Assembly (NCBI GenBank): GCA_021810625.1
Contig: JAJZIJ010000001.1
Coordinates: 1-64,000, forward strand
Source of the DNA: Acidobacteriota bacterium
GTDB taxonomy: Bacteria > Acidobacteriota > Terriglobia > Terriglobales > Acidobacteriaceae
Length of the DNA stretch: 64,000 bases
Direction: 5' to 3'
Shown in pieces: positions 1 to 9,242 of the stretch (the first letter of the stretch is position 1; the number at the start of each line of letters is the position of its first letter). Under the pieces are notes generated by a model. The model was given only the letters and a program-made list of their open reading frames with translations. It did not search any database and was not told the origin of the DNA. A program made the position numbers and the translations under genes.

Positions 1-147
1 GTTCTTGGCGTATACGGTCGTGTACGACGGTGTTTGATCTGCATCTGCTGGCAGGCGAGTCGGAAGAGTCCGGAGCGATAGCTGGAGCCGTTGTCGGTGA
101 GCAGAGCGCGGATGCCGATGCCGTGACGAGCGAAGAACTCGACCGCC
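1..147 (-). pseudogene. IS481-type transposase fragment (DDE core, inverted part)
   Basis: Read on the minus strand from about 146 down to 1, this encodes an integrase-core segment starting AVEFFARHG, containing LLTDNGSSYRS with the second catalytic Asp of the DDE triad (TDNG), and running to RRTRPYTPRT at the window edge. That is the usual IS481-family context just before the third catalytic residue. Minus-strand coding for the preceding N-terminal part is absent; instead the sequence switches near 145 to a plus-strand fragment of the same protein type. The gene may continue off the left edge. It is a remnant or rearranged copy, not an intact transposase as seen here. Confidence 0.75.
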
Positions 148-324
148 GAGCGCTTTATCCAGACCGCGCTGCGCGAATGGGCCTACGCAAAGCACTGGAT
201 CGACTCCGAACAACGCGACCAATGCCTCAAGCCCTGGACCGACTACTACAGCCACCAGCGACCTCATGGTAGTCTCTCTTACAAGCCGCCCATCAGCCGC
301 TCCGAAATCGGTACAACCTCTTGA
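145..324 (+). pseudogene. IS481-type transposase C-terminal fragment
   Basis: The plus-strand frame encodes AERFIQTALREWAYAKHW followed by YYSHQRPHGSLSYKPP and a TGA at 322-324. This is the C-terminal end of an IS481-type DDE transposase, beginning exactly at the conserved Ala-Glu that holds the catalytic Glu. No start codon or upstream domain is present in this orientation: the same frame hits a stop at 79-81, and bases 1-147 code on the opposite strand. The two parts meet at about 141-148. The piece is inactive as it stands. Confidence 0.75.
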
Positions 325-348
325 TCATCTACATGAGATTTCTATAGA
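321..348 (+). promoter_or_regulatory. candidate sigma-70 promoter at the IS end
   Basis: TTGATC at 321-326, a 16-nt spacer and TATAGA at 343-348 form a fair sigma-70-like promoter. It would start RNA near 355, only a few bases before the ATG at 361, where no Shine-Dalgarno is visible. The -35 overlaps the transposase stop codon. Confidence 0.4.
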
Positions 349-360
349 TAGAATTAAATC

Positions 361-3210
361 ATGCAAGCATCCCGTCGGCTGCGCGTTGCTACACTCTCAC
401 TCCTTCTCGCTTCGTTCTCAACTTTTTTGTTGGCGCAGCAACCCGCGCCTGCGCCCGCTGTCCATCTCTCCGCAGAGCCACATTTTTTTGATCGCGGCTC
501 GGTTGGCCTGTGGCAGACATTGCAGAAGCTCCACACCCGCGCCAGCCTGCTGATGATTACCGCGCACCCTGACGACGAAGATGGCCCCACGCTCACCTAC
601 GAGAGCCGTCACGATGGCGTTCGCGCCAATCTTCTTTCGCTCACACGCGGCGAGGCGGGCCAGAACGTTCTTTCCTCGGATGGCTGGGATGCGCTCGGCC
701 TGCTGCGCACGGAAGAGATGCTGGCGGCGGATCAGTATTACGGTGTCCATCCTTATTGGTCGCGTGTCGCGGATTTTGGATTCACCAAAACCAAAGCAGA
801 GGCGTTCGACAAGTGGGGCCAGAATCGCGTGCTCTACGATGCGGTTCGCGTTGTTCGGCTGACGCGCCCGCTGGTGGTCATGTCCGTCTTTGCCGACAAT
901 GTTTCTGATGGTCACGGACAGCATCAGGTCGCTGGCTGGCTGGCGCAGAAGGTCTACCAGGCCGCAGGTGATCCCAGCGTGTTCCCCGATCAAATCCGCG
1001 ACGGCCTCTTGCCTTGGTCACCCTTAAAGGTCTACATCCGCGTTCCCTTTGCAAAGATCACAGACCAAGGCGTCTACGATTACGCGACCGGGCATTGGGC
1101 ACCTGCAATTTTTCACAACTACATTGATGGTTCGGATATCCACGGCAAACCCTCCGCCAACGTTGCCATTCCCGTCGGCCAGTATGATCCTTTGATTGGG
1201 CTGTCGTATTTTCAATTGGCGATGCTCGGCCTGGGCCAGCACAGGTCGCAGAATGATGGCATCGGTCTGCCGCTGGCGCAGCCTGATTCTGCTGGGTATC
1301 ACCTGTACGCTTCGCGTGTCGCTACTTCAACGCTCAGTGCGGCACCTGAAGAAAATTTCTTCGGCGGCATAGATGTTTCTCTTCCCGGAATCGCGGCACT
1401 GGCTCCCGCTGCCGAGCAGCCCGCGCTGCGCGCCAAGTTGACGGAGATTGAACATTCCATCCATCAGGCCATTGCGGCCTATTCCGCCGAACATCCAGAA
1501 CACACTGCACCATATCTGGCCTCTGGTCTGCGCTCAACCAATGCGCTGATTGCGGAACTGAATGCCGCGCCCACTACCGATGCCACTGCGCGGAAAAATG
1601 TTCTCTTTGAACTGCGCGTCAAGCAGCGGCAATTTTCTACAGCGCTGGCGCAGGCACTGGGCATCTCCATGCGCGCATTTATGATGCGCGCCTCTGCCCC
1701 GACAAATGCGCCTGCCCCCGTTCGCGGATTTCCCGATACCTTTCGCGCCGCCATCCCCGGCCAGAAATTTGATGTTCAGGCGCATCTCGCCAGCGGCAGT
1801 CCCAGTACCGTGCAGATTGTCGCAATCCATCTTGTCGCCCCGCCGCCCACCGCGCCGCCATCCCCGCCACAGGAGCAATGGCAGATCACCGCAAGCGCGC
1901 AACCAGCAGCTACGCTCGCCAACAACGCAGCCACGGATGCCATTTTTTCCGTCCGAGTGCCGCAGCATCCGCAATTCACGCAGCCCTACTTCCATCGCGC
2001 CAACATCGAGCAACCGTATTACGACATCGACAATCCGCAATACGAAAATCAATCCGCGCAACCTTACCCGCTGCACGCCGTGGCCACGCTCCGCTTTGAT
2101 GGAGTTTCGTTTTCCGTGGAGCAGCCCGTGGAGACCGTGCGCCAGCAACGCGGCCTTGGCCCTGTCTTTGAACCGCTGATTGTTGCGCCTGCCCTCTCCG
2201 TGCAGGTTGCGCCGCGCATCGCCATTCTTCCGCTCACGCAAAAAATTCTGCGCGTCACTGCAACGATCCGCAGCAACGCGCAAGGGCCGGCGACAGGAAA
2301 TCTCTCGCTGCAACTTCCAGCAGGATGGACGGCTGTGCCTGCCTCCGCGAAATTTTCAATGGCAAAAAATGGTGATGTCGCCAGCGTGGACTTTACCGTA
2401 ACGCCGAGCGCCGCAGCATCGAAGACCTACACGCTGCAAGCCATTGCCACGTACAACGGCCAGAGCTACCGCCAGGGATATCGCATGGTTGGATATCCCG
2501 GCCTGCGCCCCTATCCGATCTATCACGCAGCCACCACGCAGGTACATGTCGCGGATGTGCGCGTCGCGCCCGGTCTGCGTGTGGGTTATATTGCTGGCAC
2601 CGGAGATGAAGTTCCCGACGCGCTGCATCAACTTGGCATCACGCCGCAATTGCTTTCCGCCACGGACTTGGCGCAAGAGAATCTCTCCCACTTTGATGCC
2701 ATTGTGCTGGGCATTCGCGCCTATTCCGCGCGCGAGGATTTGAAGACCTACAGCGAACGGCTGCTTCATTACGTGCAGCAGGGCGGCGTGCTGCTCGTGC
2801 AGTACAACACCGCCGATCTGCCATCGGACGCTGCGCCCTATCCGCTGGAACTCGGCAAGAGTCCAGAAAAAGTCATCGACGAAGCCTCTGCGGTGCAGTT
2901 GCTGCATCCACGCGACCCGCTGCTGGCCTGGCCAAACGCAATTACCGCGAAGGATTTTCAAGGCTGGATGGAGGAGCGCGGCCACGGATTTCTCCACTCG
3001 TGGGATGCGCGCTATACGTCGCTGCTGGAGATGCACGATCCCGATCAAGCTCCGCAACAAGGCGGATTGGTCTACACGCGCTACGGAAAAGGAATCTATA
3101 TCTACACGGCGCTGGCGCTGGATCGCCAGATGCCGCAGGGCGTGCAGGGAGCGTACAGAATCTTTGCCAATCTCATCAGCGCCGCCAAAAATCCGGCAAT
3201 GAAAAAATAA
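361..3210 (+). CDS. exported PIG-L family deacetylase-like protein
   Basis: This 949-residue protein begins with a signal peptide (hydrophobic residues 9-25, ending LAQQ). A PIG-L/LmbE-type domain follows, with the zinc-binding AHPDDE motif at residues 68-73 and a later His-rich DGHGQH stretch that fits the third ligand. PIG-L enzymes are zinc-dependent N-deacetylases of GlcNAc-type substrates. The middle is Pro/Ala-rich with beta-sandwich-like segments, and the last ~210 residues (from LRVGYIAGTGDEV) resemble a class I glutamine-amidotransferase-like fold. The length is several times that of a simple LmbE protein, so this is a multidomain periplasmic or secreted form. The substrate is unknown. 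The gene converges on galK with a 16-base gap. Confidence 0.8.
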   Translation: MQASRRLRVATLSLLLASFSTFLLAQQPAPAPAVHLSAEPHFFDRGSVGLWQTLQKLHTRASLLMITAHPDDEDGPTLTYESRHDGVRANLLSLTRGEAGQNVLSSDGWDALGLLRTEEMLAADQYYGVHPYWSRVADFGFTKTKAEAFDKWGQNRVLYDAVRVVRLTRPLVVMSVFADNVSDGHGQHQVAGWLAQKVYQAAGDPSVFPDQIRDGLLPWSPLKVYIRVPFAKITDQGVYDYATGHWAPAIFHNYIDGSDIHGKPSANVAIPVGQYDPLIGLSYFQLAMLGLGQHRSQNDGIGLPLAQPDSAGYHLYASRVATSTLSAAPEENFFGGIDVSLPGIAALAPAAEQPALRAKLTEIEHSIHQAIAAYSAEHPEHTAPYLASGLRSTNALIAELNAAPTTDATARKNVLFELRVKQRQFSTALAQALGISMRAFMMRASAPTNAPAPVRGFPDTFRAAIPGQKFDVQAHLASGSPSTVQIVAIHLVAPPPTAPPSPPQEQWQITASAQPAATLANNAATDAIFSVRVPQHPQFTQPYFHRANIEQPYYDIDNPQYENQSAQPYPLHAVATLRFDGVSFSVEQPVETVRQQRGLGPVFEPLIVAPALSVQVAPRIAILPLTQKILRVTATIRSNAQGPATGNLSLQLPAGWTAVPASAKFSMAKNGDVASVDFTVTPSAAASKTYTLQAIATYNGQSYRQGYRMVGYPGLRPYPIYHAATTQVHVADVRVAPGLRVGYIAGTGDEVPDALHQLGITPQLLSATDLAQENLSHFDAIVLGIRAYSAREDLKTYSERLLHYVQQGGVLLVQYNTADLPSDAAPYPLELGKSPEKVIDEASAVQLLHPRDPLLAWPNAITAKDFQGWMEERGHGFLHSWDARYTSLLEMHDPDQAPQQGGLVYTRYGKGIYIYTALALDRQMPQGVQGAYRIFANLISAAKNPAMKK

Positions 3211-3226
3211 GCAGCGTCTTCGACGA

Positions 3227-4399
3227 TCAGAGGGAGGTCACTTCTCCTGCGCCATTGGAGGCGCGGCCCAGATACATCTCCGCCTGAATGCCGGTGGCTG
3301 CGCGATAGGCCGCCGACACTGTTTCCATAAATACTGGAACACGATCTGCCTCGACAAGGTTCACCGTGCAACCGCCAAATCCAGCTCCGGTAATGCGCGC
3401 GCCATAGCAGCCGGGCTGCTGCATGGCCAGTTCCACCAGAATGTCCGCCTCTTTGCAACTTGCCTGATAGTCCTCGCGCATACTGATGTGCGCTTTGTGC
3501 ATCAACGTTCCAAAGCGAACAAAATCGTGCTGGCGCAGCGCTTCCGCAGCTTCCATCACGCGGCGATTTTCTGAGAGAACATGGCGGCAACGACGCAACA
3601 CGTTCTCCGGCATTTCTTTGGCGTAGGGGAGCATCTCGGCTTCGGTCATGTCTCGCAAGGTACGCGCCTGCGGCAGATGGCGCTGCAAAATCTTCACGCC
3701 CTGCTCCACGTCTGCGCGACGGGAGTTGTAGTCGCCGTCTGCGTTGGAGTGTCGCACCATTGTGTTGCACACCACCAGTCGCACGCTCTCTGGCAATGGG
3801 AGCAGATCGTATTGCAACGTGCGACAGTCCAGCAGCAACGCATGATCCCGCGTTCCGCAACACGAGACAAACTGATCCATGATGCCGCATTGCGCGCCAA
3901 CAAATCCGTTCTCCGCTTTTTGGCACAGCAGCGCAATCTCCGGCTTCGGCAAATCCACCCCGGCGTGGGCAAGAACGGCAATGGCCACTGCGACCTCCAC
4001 CGATGCTGAGGAACTAAGCCCCGCGCCTTGCGGCACGTTGCCGCGCAGGGTCATCGCAAATCCCTTGCAGGTGATACCGCGCTGTTGCAGACTCCACAAC
4101 ACGCCGGTTGGATAGTCGCTCCAATGCCCGCGTGAATGTTCAGGAAGATGCTTCAAATTGAGCGTGACGGATTCCTGAAAATTCTCCGAGTGAATCACCG
4201 CTGCATCTTCTTGTTTTGAACTGTTAGCAGGGCTGATGACGGCAACTGTGTGGAAGTCGAGAGCGGCGGGCATCACAAAGCCTTCGCTGGTATCGGTGTG
4301 TTCCCCGATTAAATTGACCCGGCCCGGAGCCTGAAATGCGCGCCCACGAGAACCGAATCGCTGGAAGTGAATATCTTGTATAGATTTTTCTTGCGACAT
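3227..4399 (-). CDS. galK: galactokinase
   Basis: 390 residues, the usual galactokinase length. It phosphorylates alpha-D-galactose at C1 with ATP in the Leloir pathway, in the cytoplasm. GHMP-kinase signatures are clear: GRVNLIGEHTD at residues 26-36, the ATP loop PQGAGLSSSAS at 123-133, the catalytic Asp in CGIMDQ (about D175), and GARITGAGFGGC near the C-terminus. The ATG at 4399 gives a normal N-terminus. The gene is divergent from the MATE transporter, and no other Leloir gene lies next to it. galK is preferred over other GHMP kinases because of the sugar-signature motif. Confidence 0.93.
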   Translation of the reverse strand: MSQEKSIQDIHFQRFGSRGRAFQAPGRVNLIGEHTDTSEGFVMPAALDFHTVAVISPANSSKQEDAAVIHSENFQESVTLNLKHLPEHSRGHWSDYPTGVLWSLQQRGITCKGFAMTLRGNVPQGAGLSSSASVEVAVAIAVLAHAGVDLPKPEIALLCQKAENGFVGAQCGIMDQFVSCCGTRDHALLLDCRTLQYDLLPLPESVRLVVCNTMVRHSNADGDYNSRRADVEQGVKILQRHLPQARTLRDMTEAEMLPYAKEMPENVLRRCRHVLSENRRVMEAAEALRQHDFVRFGTLMHKAHISMREDYQASCKEADILVELAMQQPGCYGARITGAGFGGCTVNLVEADRVPVFMETVSAAYRAATGIQAEMYLGRASNGAGEVTSL

Positions 4400-4495
4400 T
4401 TGTGTTTATTGTACCGACAGAATGAATCCGTCGGCTATGGCGCGGGAAAATTCTGCGCATCCGATACCATCAGTACAGGAAGGCCACGCCAAAGA

Positions 4496-5899
4496 ATGCC
4501 CTTTACCCATTCCAATTCCACGGTTCTTCGCAAGGAACTGCGCGCGCTCCTGCTGTTGGCCGTGCCTGTTGCGTTGTCGGAGCTGGGATGGATGTCCATG
4601 TCCGTGGTCGATACCGCGATGGTTGGGCGACTCAACGCCGTGGCCATTGGCGCAGTCGGGCTGGGCGGCATTTTGTACTACACCATCGTTCTCTTTGGGT
4701 TTGGGCTGCTGCTTTCGATGGATCCTCTCGTCTCTCAATCCTATGGCGCGGGCGACATCAAGGACTGCCACCACACCTTGCATCAGGGAATTTTTCTCGC
4801 CTTCGCGCTCACCCTTCCGTTGATGGCTCTCACCTACGCGCTGCCGGAGATTCTCCTTCGCTGGGATGTCCGCCCCGTGGTTGTCCTCGCGGCCACGCCC
4901 TTCATTCGCACTCTCTCCTGGAGCACGCTTCCACTGCTGCTCTACGCCTGCCTGCGTCGTTATCTGCAAGCGATGCGCCGCGTGCAGCCGGTTATGATCG
5001 CACTGCTGACAGCCAATCTCGTCAATGCGCTCGGCGACTGGGCACTCATCTACGGACATTTTGGCCTGCGCGCGCATGGCATTGTTGGCGCGGCTTGGTC
5101 TACGCTTTTCTCGCGTATCTATCTGATGGGATATCTGGCGATTTACATCGTCCTCTACGAACGCAAGAGTCACAATGGATTGTTCCAGCATCGTCCGCGT
5201 TTGGATTGGCAGCGCATTGGAAAAATGTTGCGTCTCGGCCTTCCTGCCGCATCGCAGATTCTGCTGGAGATGGGAGCTTTTGCCGCCGCAACAGTCGTTG
5301 CGGGCAAACTGGCTCCAGCGGCGCTGGCCGCGCATCAGATTGCGCTGAACTGCGCCACGCTCACGTATGGAATTCCTCTGGGCATCGGCGCGGCAACCGC
5401 CGTCAGCGTGGGACACGCGCTGGGCAGCAAAGATTCGCAAAGCGCCATTCGCGTCGGCTGGCTTGGCATCGCGCTTGGCGCAGCGTTTATGAGCCTCTCC
5501 GCGCTCACCTTTCTTTTATTTCCCACGCAGATCATGCGTCTCTTTACAACCAACGCCAGCGTCATTGCCATCGGCGGTACCTTGATCGCGATTGCCGCCT
5601 TCTTCCAACTCTTCGATGGTATCCAGACCGTCGCCACCGGAGCTTTGCGCGGCATGGGCGACACCCATAGCTCCATGCTGCTCAACCTGCTCAGCTATTG
5701 GCTGCTGGGATTGCCGCTTGGCTACGCGCTCTGCTTCCACTTCCATCGGGGCGCAGCCGGCATCTGGAGCGGGCTTTCGCTCTCGCTGGTCATTCTGGCC
5801 GCAACGTTGCTCATCGTGTGGAACCGACGCGCCAAGTCCCTCATCACAGCCCTGCCCCTTGTTCCTTCTTCCGCCACCGATGTTCCAATGGCTTGGTAG
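4496..5899 (+). CDS. MATE family multidrug/Na+ efflux transporter
   Basis: A 467-residue polytopic protein in the normal MATE size range, with about twelve hydrophobic segments. MATE proteins export cationic drugs or metabolites in exchange for H+ or Na+. Two MatE-type halves are visible, for example SELGWMSMSVVDTAMVGRL near the start and RLGLPAASQILLEMGAF at the start of the second half. The ATG at 4496 is preferred to an in-frame start at 4367, because the latter lies inside the divergent galK 5' end and would add a non-hydrophobic tail. The gene converges with the next one, only 7 bases away. The substrate cannot be told from sequence. Confidence 0.88.
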   Translation: MPFTHSNSTVLRKELRALLLLAVPVALSELGWMSMSVVDTAMVGRLNAVAIGAVGLGGILYYTIVLFGFGLLLSMDPLVSQSYGAGDIKDCHHTLHQGIFLAFALTLPLMALTYALPEILLRWDVRPVVVLAATPFIRTLSWSTLPLLLYACLRRYLQAMRRVQPVMIALLTANLVNALGDWALIYGHFGLRAHGIVGAAWSTLFSRIYLMGYLAIYIVLYERKSHNGLFQHRPRLDWQRIGKMLRLGLPAASQILLEMGAFAAATVVAGKLAPAALAAHQIALNCATLTYGIPLGIGAATAVSVGHALGSKDSQSAIRVGWLGIALGAAFMSLSALTFLLFPTQIMRLFTTNASVIAIGGTLIAIAAFFQLFDGIQTVATGALRGMGDTHSSMLLNLLSYWLLGLPLGYALCFHFHRGAAGIWSGLSLSLVILAATLLIVWNRRAKSLITALPLVPSSATDVPMAW

Positions 5900-5906
5900 A
5901 TTCCAA

Positions 5907-8477
5907 CTACGGCAACTCCGGCACCACGGGCAACGCAATGACGTTGACTGCCTTCGGATCATCGCGCAATTTGATGTATAGCTCGGCCCCTTCCGGTCGC
6001 GGCACGCGCAACTCCGATCCGGCAAAGCCAATTGGCACGGAGATCGCATGGTGAAACTGCGGATCGGAGGCAACCGCATCCAGCAGAAATAAATCATCGC
6101 CCGATAATGTACAGAGCTGCCCTGCCTCCATTGGGCAACGCACCTGCTGAAGCGTTGGCAGGCGCACCAGATTGGCCAGTGGCTGCCAATCTCCCACCAA
6201 ACCATTCAAATCTACGGGACGAAATTGCAGCGCGCCAAAGGCCGAGGAGCCAAAGCTCTTGGCCGGATATAGATCAGCCAAAACCGTCTGCGCGTCTTGC
6301 AGGGTGAGCGCTCCATTGGTAACGCTCAACATGGTGCTGAAGGAGCCATCGACGGCGGCCACCTCAATACTCTCCGTGCGCGAAAACGACGGCGGTACAA
6401 CCGACTTGAGGAAAAATGAAAGTCGTCCATTCTGCGGCAGATCGTCCCGATTGAACATCTCCATGCTCGTCTGCGCCGCCGACGGAACAGACGACGGCTC
6501 CGTTGGCGGAACCCGTTGCACCGTCTTGCTAATCAACGCCACGCGGGGCCGAGCCGACTGGATGACAATTGGCAAGTCGAGCACGCGACCATCTTTCAGC
6601 GTGACATGCAGTGTCATTGCGCTATCCGGTTGCAGCGCGGCGAGTTTGGCTGTTTCCGCTGCCGCGTTCCCGGCAGACTTTTTGGCAGTTTTCTGAACGA
6701 CACTTTTTTCTGCTGCAACAGGAATCGCCAACTGCAAAACATCCACCTTGCCCTTGTGCGTCAGACCGGATGGAACCAGGTGGATTCCCTGCAACTCCGC
6801 GCCTGTCACCTGATCCAGCAGCGTGCCCTGCAATACGGCGCTGGTATCTCCGCTATGCAAAACAAAACCCTCCAGCGTCGCTGCTTCGGCATAGGCGCGC
6901 AACTGCGTCGTGTCGGGTTTGTCCACGCCATACTGCTGCACAGCCATCGTCATCGGCCCCGGCGTAGCATCCTCCATCGACACCTGAACCTGCAATGTGT
7001 CCGGCTTCACCCGCTTCCAGGTTACGGGCAATGCCTTTTGCTGCGCGTCTTCTATCGTTACCTGCTGCGCGCACGCTGCCACGTTCGAGCGAACATCAAA
7101 CGTATCCTTGCCACCGACAATCAATACATCTGCCGACAGCACATTGCCATGCTCCGTCACTGGCGTCCACCGTGTTGCGCGTGCGCGTTGCAAATGAAAG
7201 GCTGGCCCATGCAGCGCATCGAAGCCCCAAAACCCCTGTAACGCGCCTTGCAGTTGGCCGCTTCCATTCACCTCCGGCCCTGGCTCCAGCAGCGCCAGAT
7301 TCGTCGCGTTCTCTGTGGAGGCATCCAGCACATATCCGCCGCGTTCTGCATCGGGAGTGACCGTCAACTCCACCGGTTCCCCCGTCTTGCGTACAATTTG
7401 CAATTTCATTTCGCGCGCATAGCTGCTGGAGAAAACCAGCGGCGCTCCTTCAACCGGAAGCACCAACTTCGGCGATTGCAGGCAATACACCTGCTCCGCG
7501 TTGACAGCGTGGAGTAGAGGGAACTGCACCGCCTGCACTGCGGGCATTCCCATTACGAGTACGGATTTTGGTTTGCGAAACGACGGCGGGCTGTTCAATT
7601 TCAGACGTATCAAATCCTGGTTCTCCAGCGACAACGCAGGAATGTATTGGTAATCCGCCGTGTGCATGCCACCCAGCAGATGAACCACATCCACAATTGC
7701 GCCCACATAGGGGCTGTACATGCCGCCGCCAGCCGCCGGACTGCTGCTGATCTGATTGAATAAGTCGGAGGTCGTACCCGATGTCAGCGCCGCAACCGTT
7801 GACTGCGTGTTCCCATTGCCTAACACGAGGCCAGTTCTGTTTTTTGTCAGGCAGGTCGGCTGTTCTTCCACGGGCTTGTCGAAGCAAGCGGTGTCGATCT
7901 TTACGTTGAGGCTTCTGGCCAGCAGCTTGGATCGAGCCTCCAGCCGAGCTGGATCTGTAGCGGCAATCTGGCGCACCGCGCTCAGAAAGGTTTCCACGCG
8001 AGAGCGATCCAGGCTGGCCTGATTCAAATCCACAGCGGCGCGAACAAAGACGCCCGGCTCGCTTTCCACTGCGGCGCGCACCGTGCTAAATCCGCCGCCA
8101 GTCTCTGGGGCCAGCAGCAGCAGCACATGCTCGGCGCCCTGCGGAACCGTCACGCGAATGCCTTTGTTGAGTACAGATTTGTTCCACGTCTCCGCCTTGG
8201 TGAACCACTTCACGGGAGGAGGGTTGGTCGGGCCGCGCAGAAACGCCACAATCATCAAATAGCGAATGGACTGCCCTGGAAGCAGTTCCGGGCGCAGCCA
8301 TATCTGATCCTCCGGTTGCAGGTTCGGCACCTCTGCAATCGGCAGCACCACCGCGCCGCGCGTCACATTCACATGAATCTGTGGCCCATCCAGATCGAAG
8401 GCTGAATTGGAATATGCCAGTCCTGTCGCTACAGGCAGAAGAAAGAACAAGAGCCAGATACGTCGTTGCACGCCCAT
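5907..8477 (-). CDS. large exported protein of unknown function
   Basis: 856 residues from the ATG at 8477, which opens a clear signal peptide (MGVQRRIWLLFFLLPVATGLAYS). An upstream in-frame extension is out of frame with the neighbouring gene and non-signal-like, so it was rejected. No catalytic motif is recognised. The protein is rich in beta-type stretches (HVNVTRGAVVLPIAEVP near the N-terminus) with a Lys/Ala-rich linker (TAKKSAGNAAAETAK) about two-thirds along. It has few Cys residues. It starts 2 bases after the stop of the glucosaminidase gene (TGA-GC-ATG) without a visible Shine-Dalgarno, so translation is probably coupled. A cell-envelope role is inferred only from export and from this neighbour. 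Confidence 0.7.
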   Translation of the reverse strand: MGVQRRIWLLFFLLPVATGLAYSNSAFDLDGPQIHVNVTRGAVVLPIAEVPNLQPEDQIWLRPELLPGQSIRYLMIVAFLRGPTNPPPVKWFTKAETWNKSVLNKGIRVTVPQGAEHVLLLLAPETGGGFSTVRAAVESEPGVFVRAAVDLNQASLDRSRVETFLSAVRQIAATDPARLEARSKLLARSLNVKIDTACFDKPVEEQPTCLTKNRTGLVLGNGNTQSTVAALTSGTTSDLFNQISSSPAAGGGMYSPYVGAIVDVVHLLGGMHTADYQYIPALSLENQDLIRLKLNSPPSFRKPKSVLVMGMPAVQAVQFPLLHAVNAEQVYCLQSPKLVLPVEGAPLVFSSSYAREMKLQIVRKTGEPVELTVTPDAERGGYVLDASTENATNLALLEPGPEVNGSGQLQGALQGFWGFDALHGPAFHLQRARATRWTPVTEHGNVLSADVLIVGGKDTFDVRSNVAACAQQVTIEDAQQKALPVTWKRVKPDTLQVQVSMEDATPGPMTMAVQQYGVDKPDTTQLRAYAEAATLEGFVLHSGDTSAVLQGTLLDQVTGAELQGIHLVPSGLTHKGKVDVLQLAIPVAAEKSVVQKTAKKSAGNAAAETAKLAALQPDSAMTLHVTLKDGRVLDLPIVIQSARPRVALISKTVQRVPPTEPSSVPSAAQTSMEMFNRDDLPQNGRLSFFLKSVVPPSFSRTESIEVAAVDGSFSTMLSVTNGALTLQDAQTVLADLYPAKSFGSSAFGALQFRPVDLNGLVGDWQPLANLVRLPTLQQVRCPMEAGQLCTLSGDDLFLLDAVASDPQFHHAISVPIGFAGSELRVPRPEGAELYIKLRDDPKAVNVIALPVVPELP

Positions 8478-8479
8478 GC

Positions 8480-8989
8480 TCACATTGTAGAATTTTTCGG
8501 AAGAGCTATCCCTGCTTTTTCTTCGCTCGGTGGAGCGAACACATCTTTGTGCGCGTCGTAGATCGACAACACCTTGCCTGCGCGTTGCGGATCCGTGGAC
8601 CAACTCTTTGAAACCTCTGTAATAAACTGCTCTCCGTTCGTGGCCTGGAGCGCGGCGGCATAGTGCGAATCCGTGGAACGCAACCGCTCCAACAACTGCA
8701 TCCGCGCTGCAAAACATGCGCCCCAATCTGCAAACCTCGTCCAGTTTGCCTGCACCGTCACCCAGCTTCCATGTAGATACTCCCGCGTGGGCAGAGCCAG
8801 TGTGCCACTTCCCGCGACCGGAGGATGACTTTGCTTTTGACCGAAAAGATTGTTGGCCTGCATCGCCAATTCAGAATGCCCCCAGCCGGATTCCAATGCG
8901 GCCTCGCAGGCGGCAAATTCTGGAAAGATGTGTTTGGCCGCTGCCGCCGCGTTCGATGCGCGCAATAAAAAATCACTCTGTACCGACAT
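8480..8989 (-). CDS. glucosaminidase-domain protein (GH73-like)
   Basis: 169 residues forming a single glucosaminidase/GH73-type domain. The motif ACEAALESGWGHSELA carries the expected catalytic Glu region and is followed by NNLFGQK, as in FlgJ and autolysin glucosaminidases, which cleave the GlcNAc-MurNAc bond of peptidoglycan. Translation starts at ATG 8989 with AGGAG 9 bases upstream. There is no signal peptide or membrane segment, unusual for a wall hydrolase: it may need another export route, act from a phage-like context, or not act on the wall. It is the first gene of a two-gene unit with the exported unknown protein. Confidence 0.78.
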   Translation of the reverse strand: MSVQSDFLLRASNAAAAAKHIFPEFAACEAALESGWGHSELAMQANNLFGQKQSHPPVAGSGTLALPTREYLHGSWVTVQANWTRFADWGACFAARMQLLERLRSTDSHYAAALQATNGEQFITEVSKSWSTDPQRAGKVLSIYDAHKDVFAPPSEEKAGIALPKNSTM

Positions 8990-9122
8990 GAGCCATGACT
9001 CCTTGAATCAGGAAATATAAGGTCTATTTCAAGTATTCAGAAGCCGCAGCAACAACTACGCCACTCCCCGTTGCAACAGAGAGTGGCGCAAAACTTAAGG
9101 AGGGCATGGTTTAGCCATCTGG

Positions 9123-9218
9123 CATTCCCTCAGCGGCTGAAGCCGCGCCTATTTCTCGACAGTTACGGACGGGCTGAAGCCCGTCCCCTTCAAAACAGGG
9201 ATTTGACCAGGGTGTTCC
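9123..9218. repeat. dispersed double-hairpin repeat, copy A
   Basis: Begins CATTCCCTCAG and holds two perfect hairpins with GA loops. The first pairs GCGGCT with AGCCGC (9133-9146) and the second pairs GGACGGGCT with AGCCCGTCC (9167-9186). It ends with CCCTTCAAAAC and a GTTCC tail. A second copy with compensatory stem changes lies at 33450-33546 and a degenerate right end at 27331-27366. It fills most of the gap between metH and the glucosaminidase gene. Confidence 0.8.
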
Positions 9219-9242
9219 CAAGAAAAACGCGGGGCAGGCCAA

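Noticed and set aside
4367-4495. Longer N-terminus for the MATE protein
   Set aside because: It overlaps the divergent galK 5' end and adds a non-hydrophobic tail unlike the family; ATG 4496 gives a normal MATE start.
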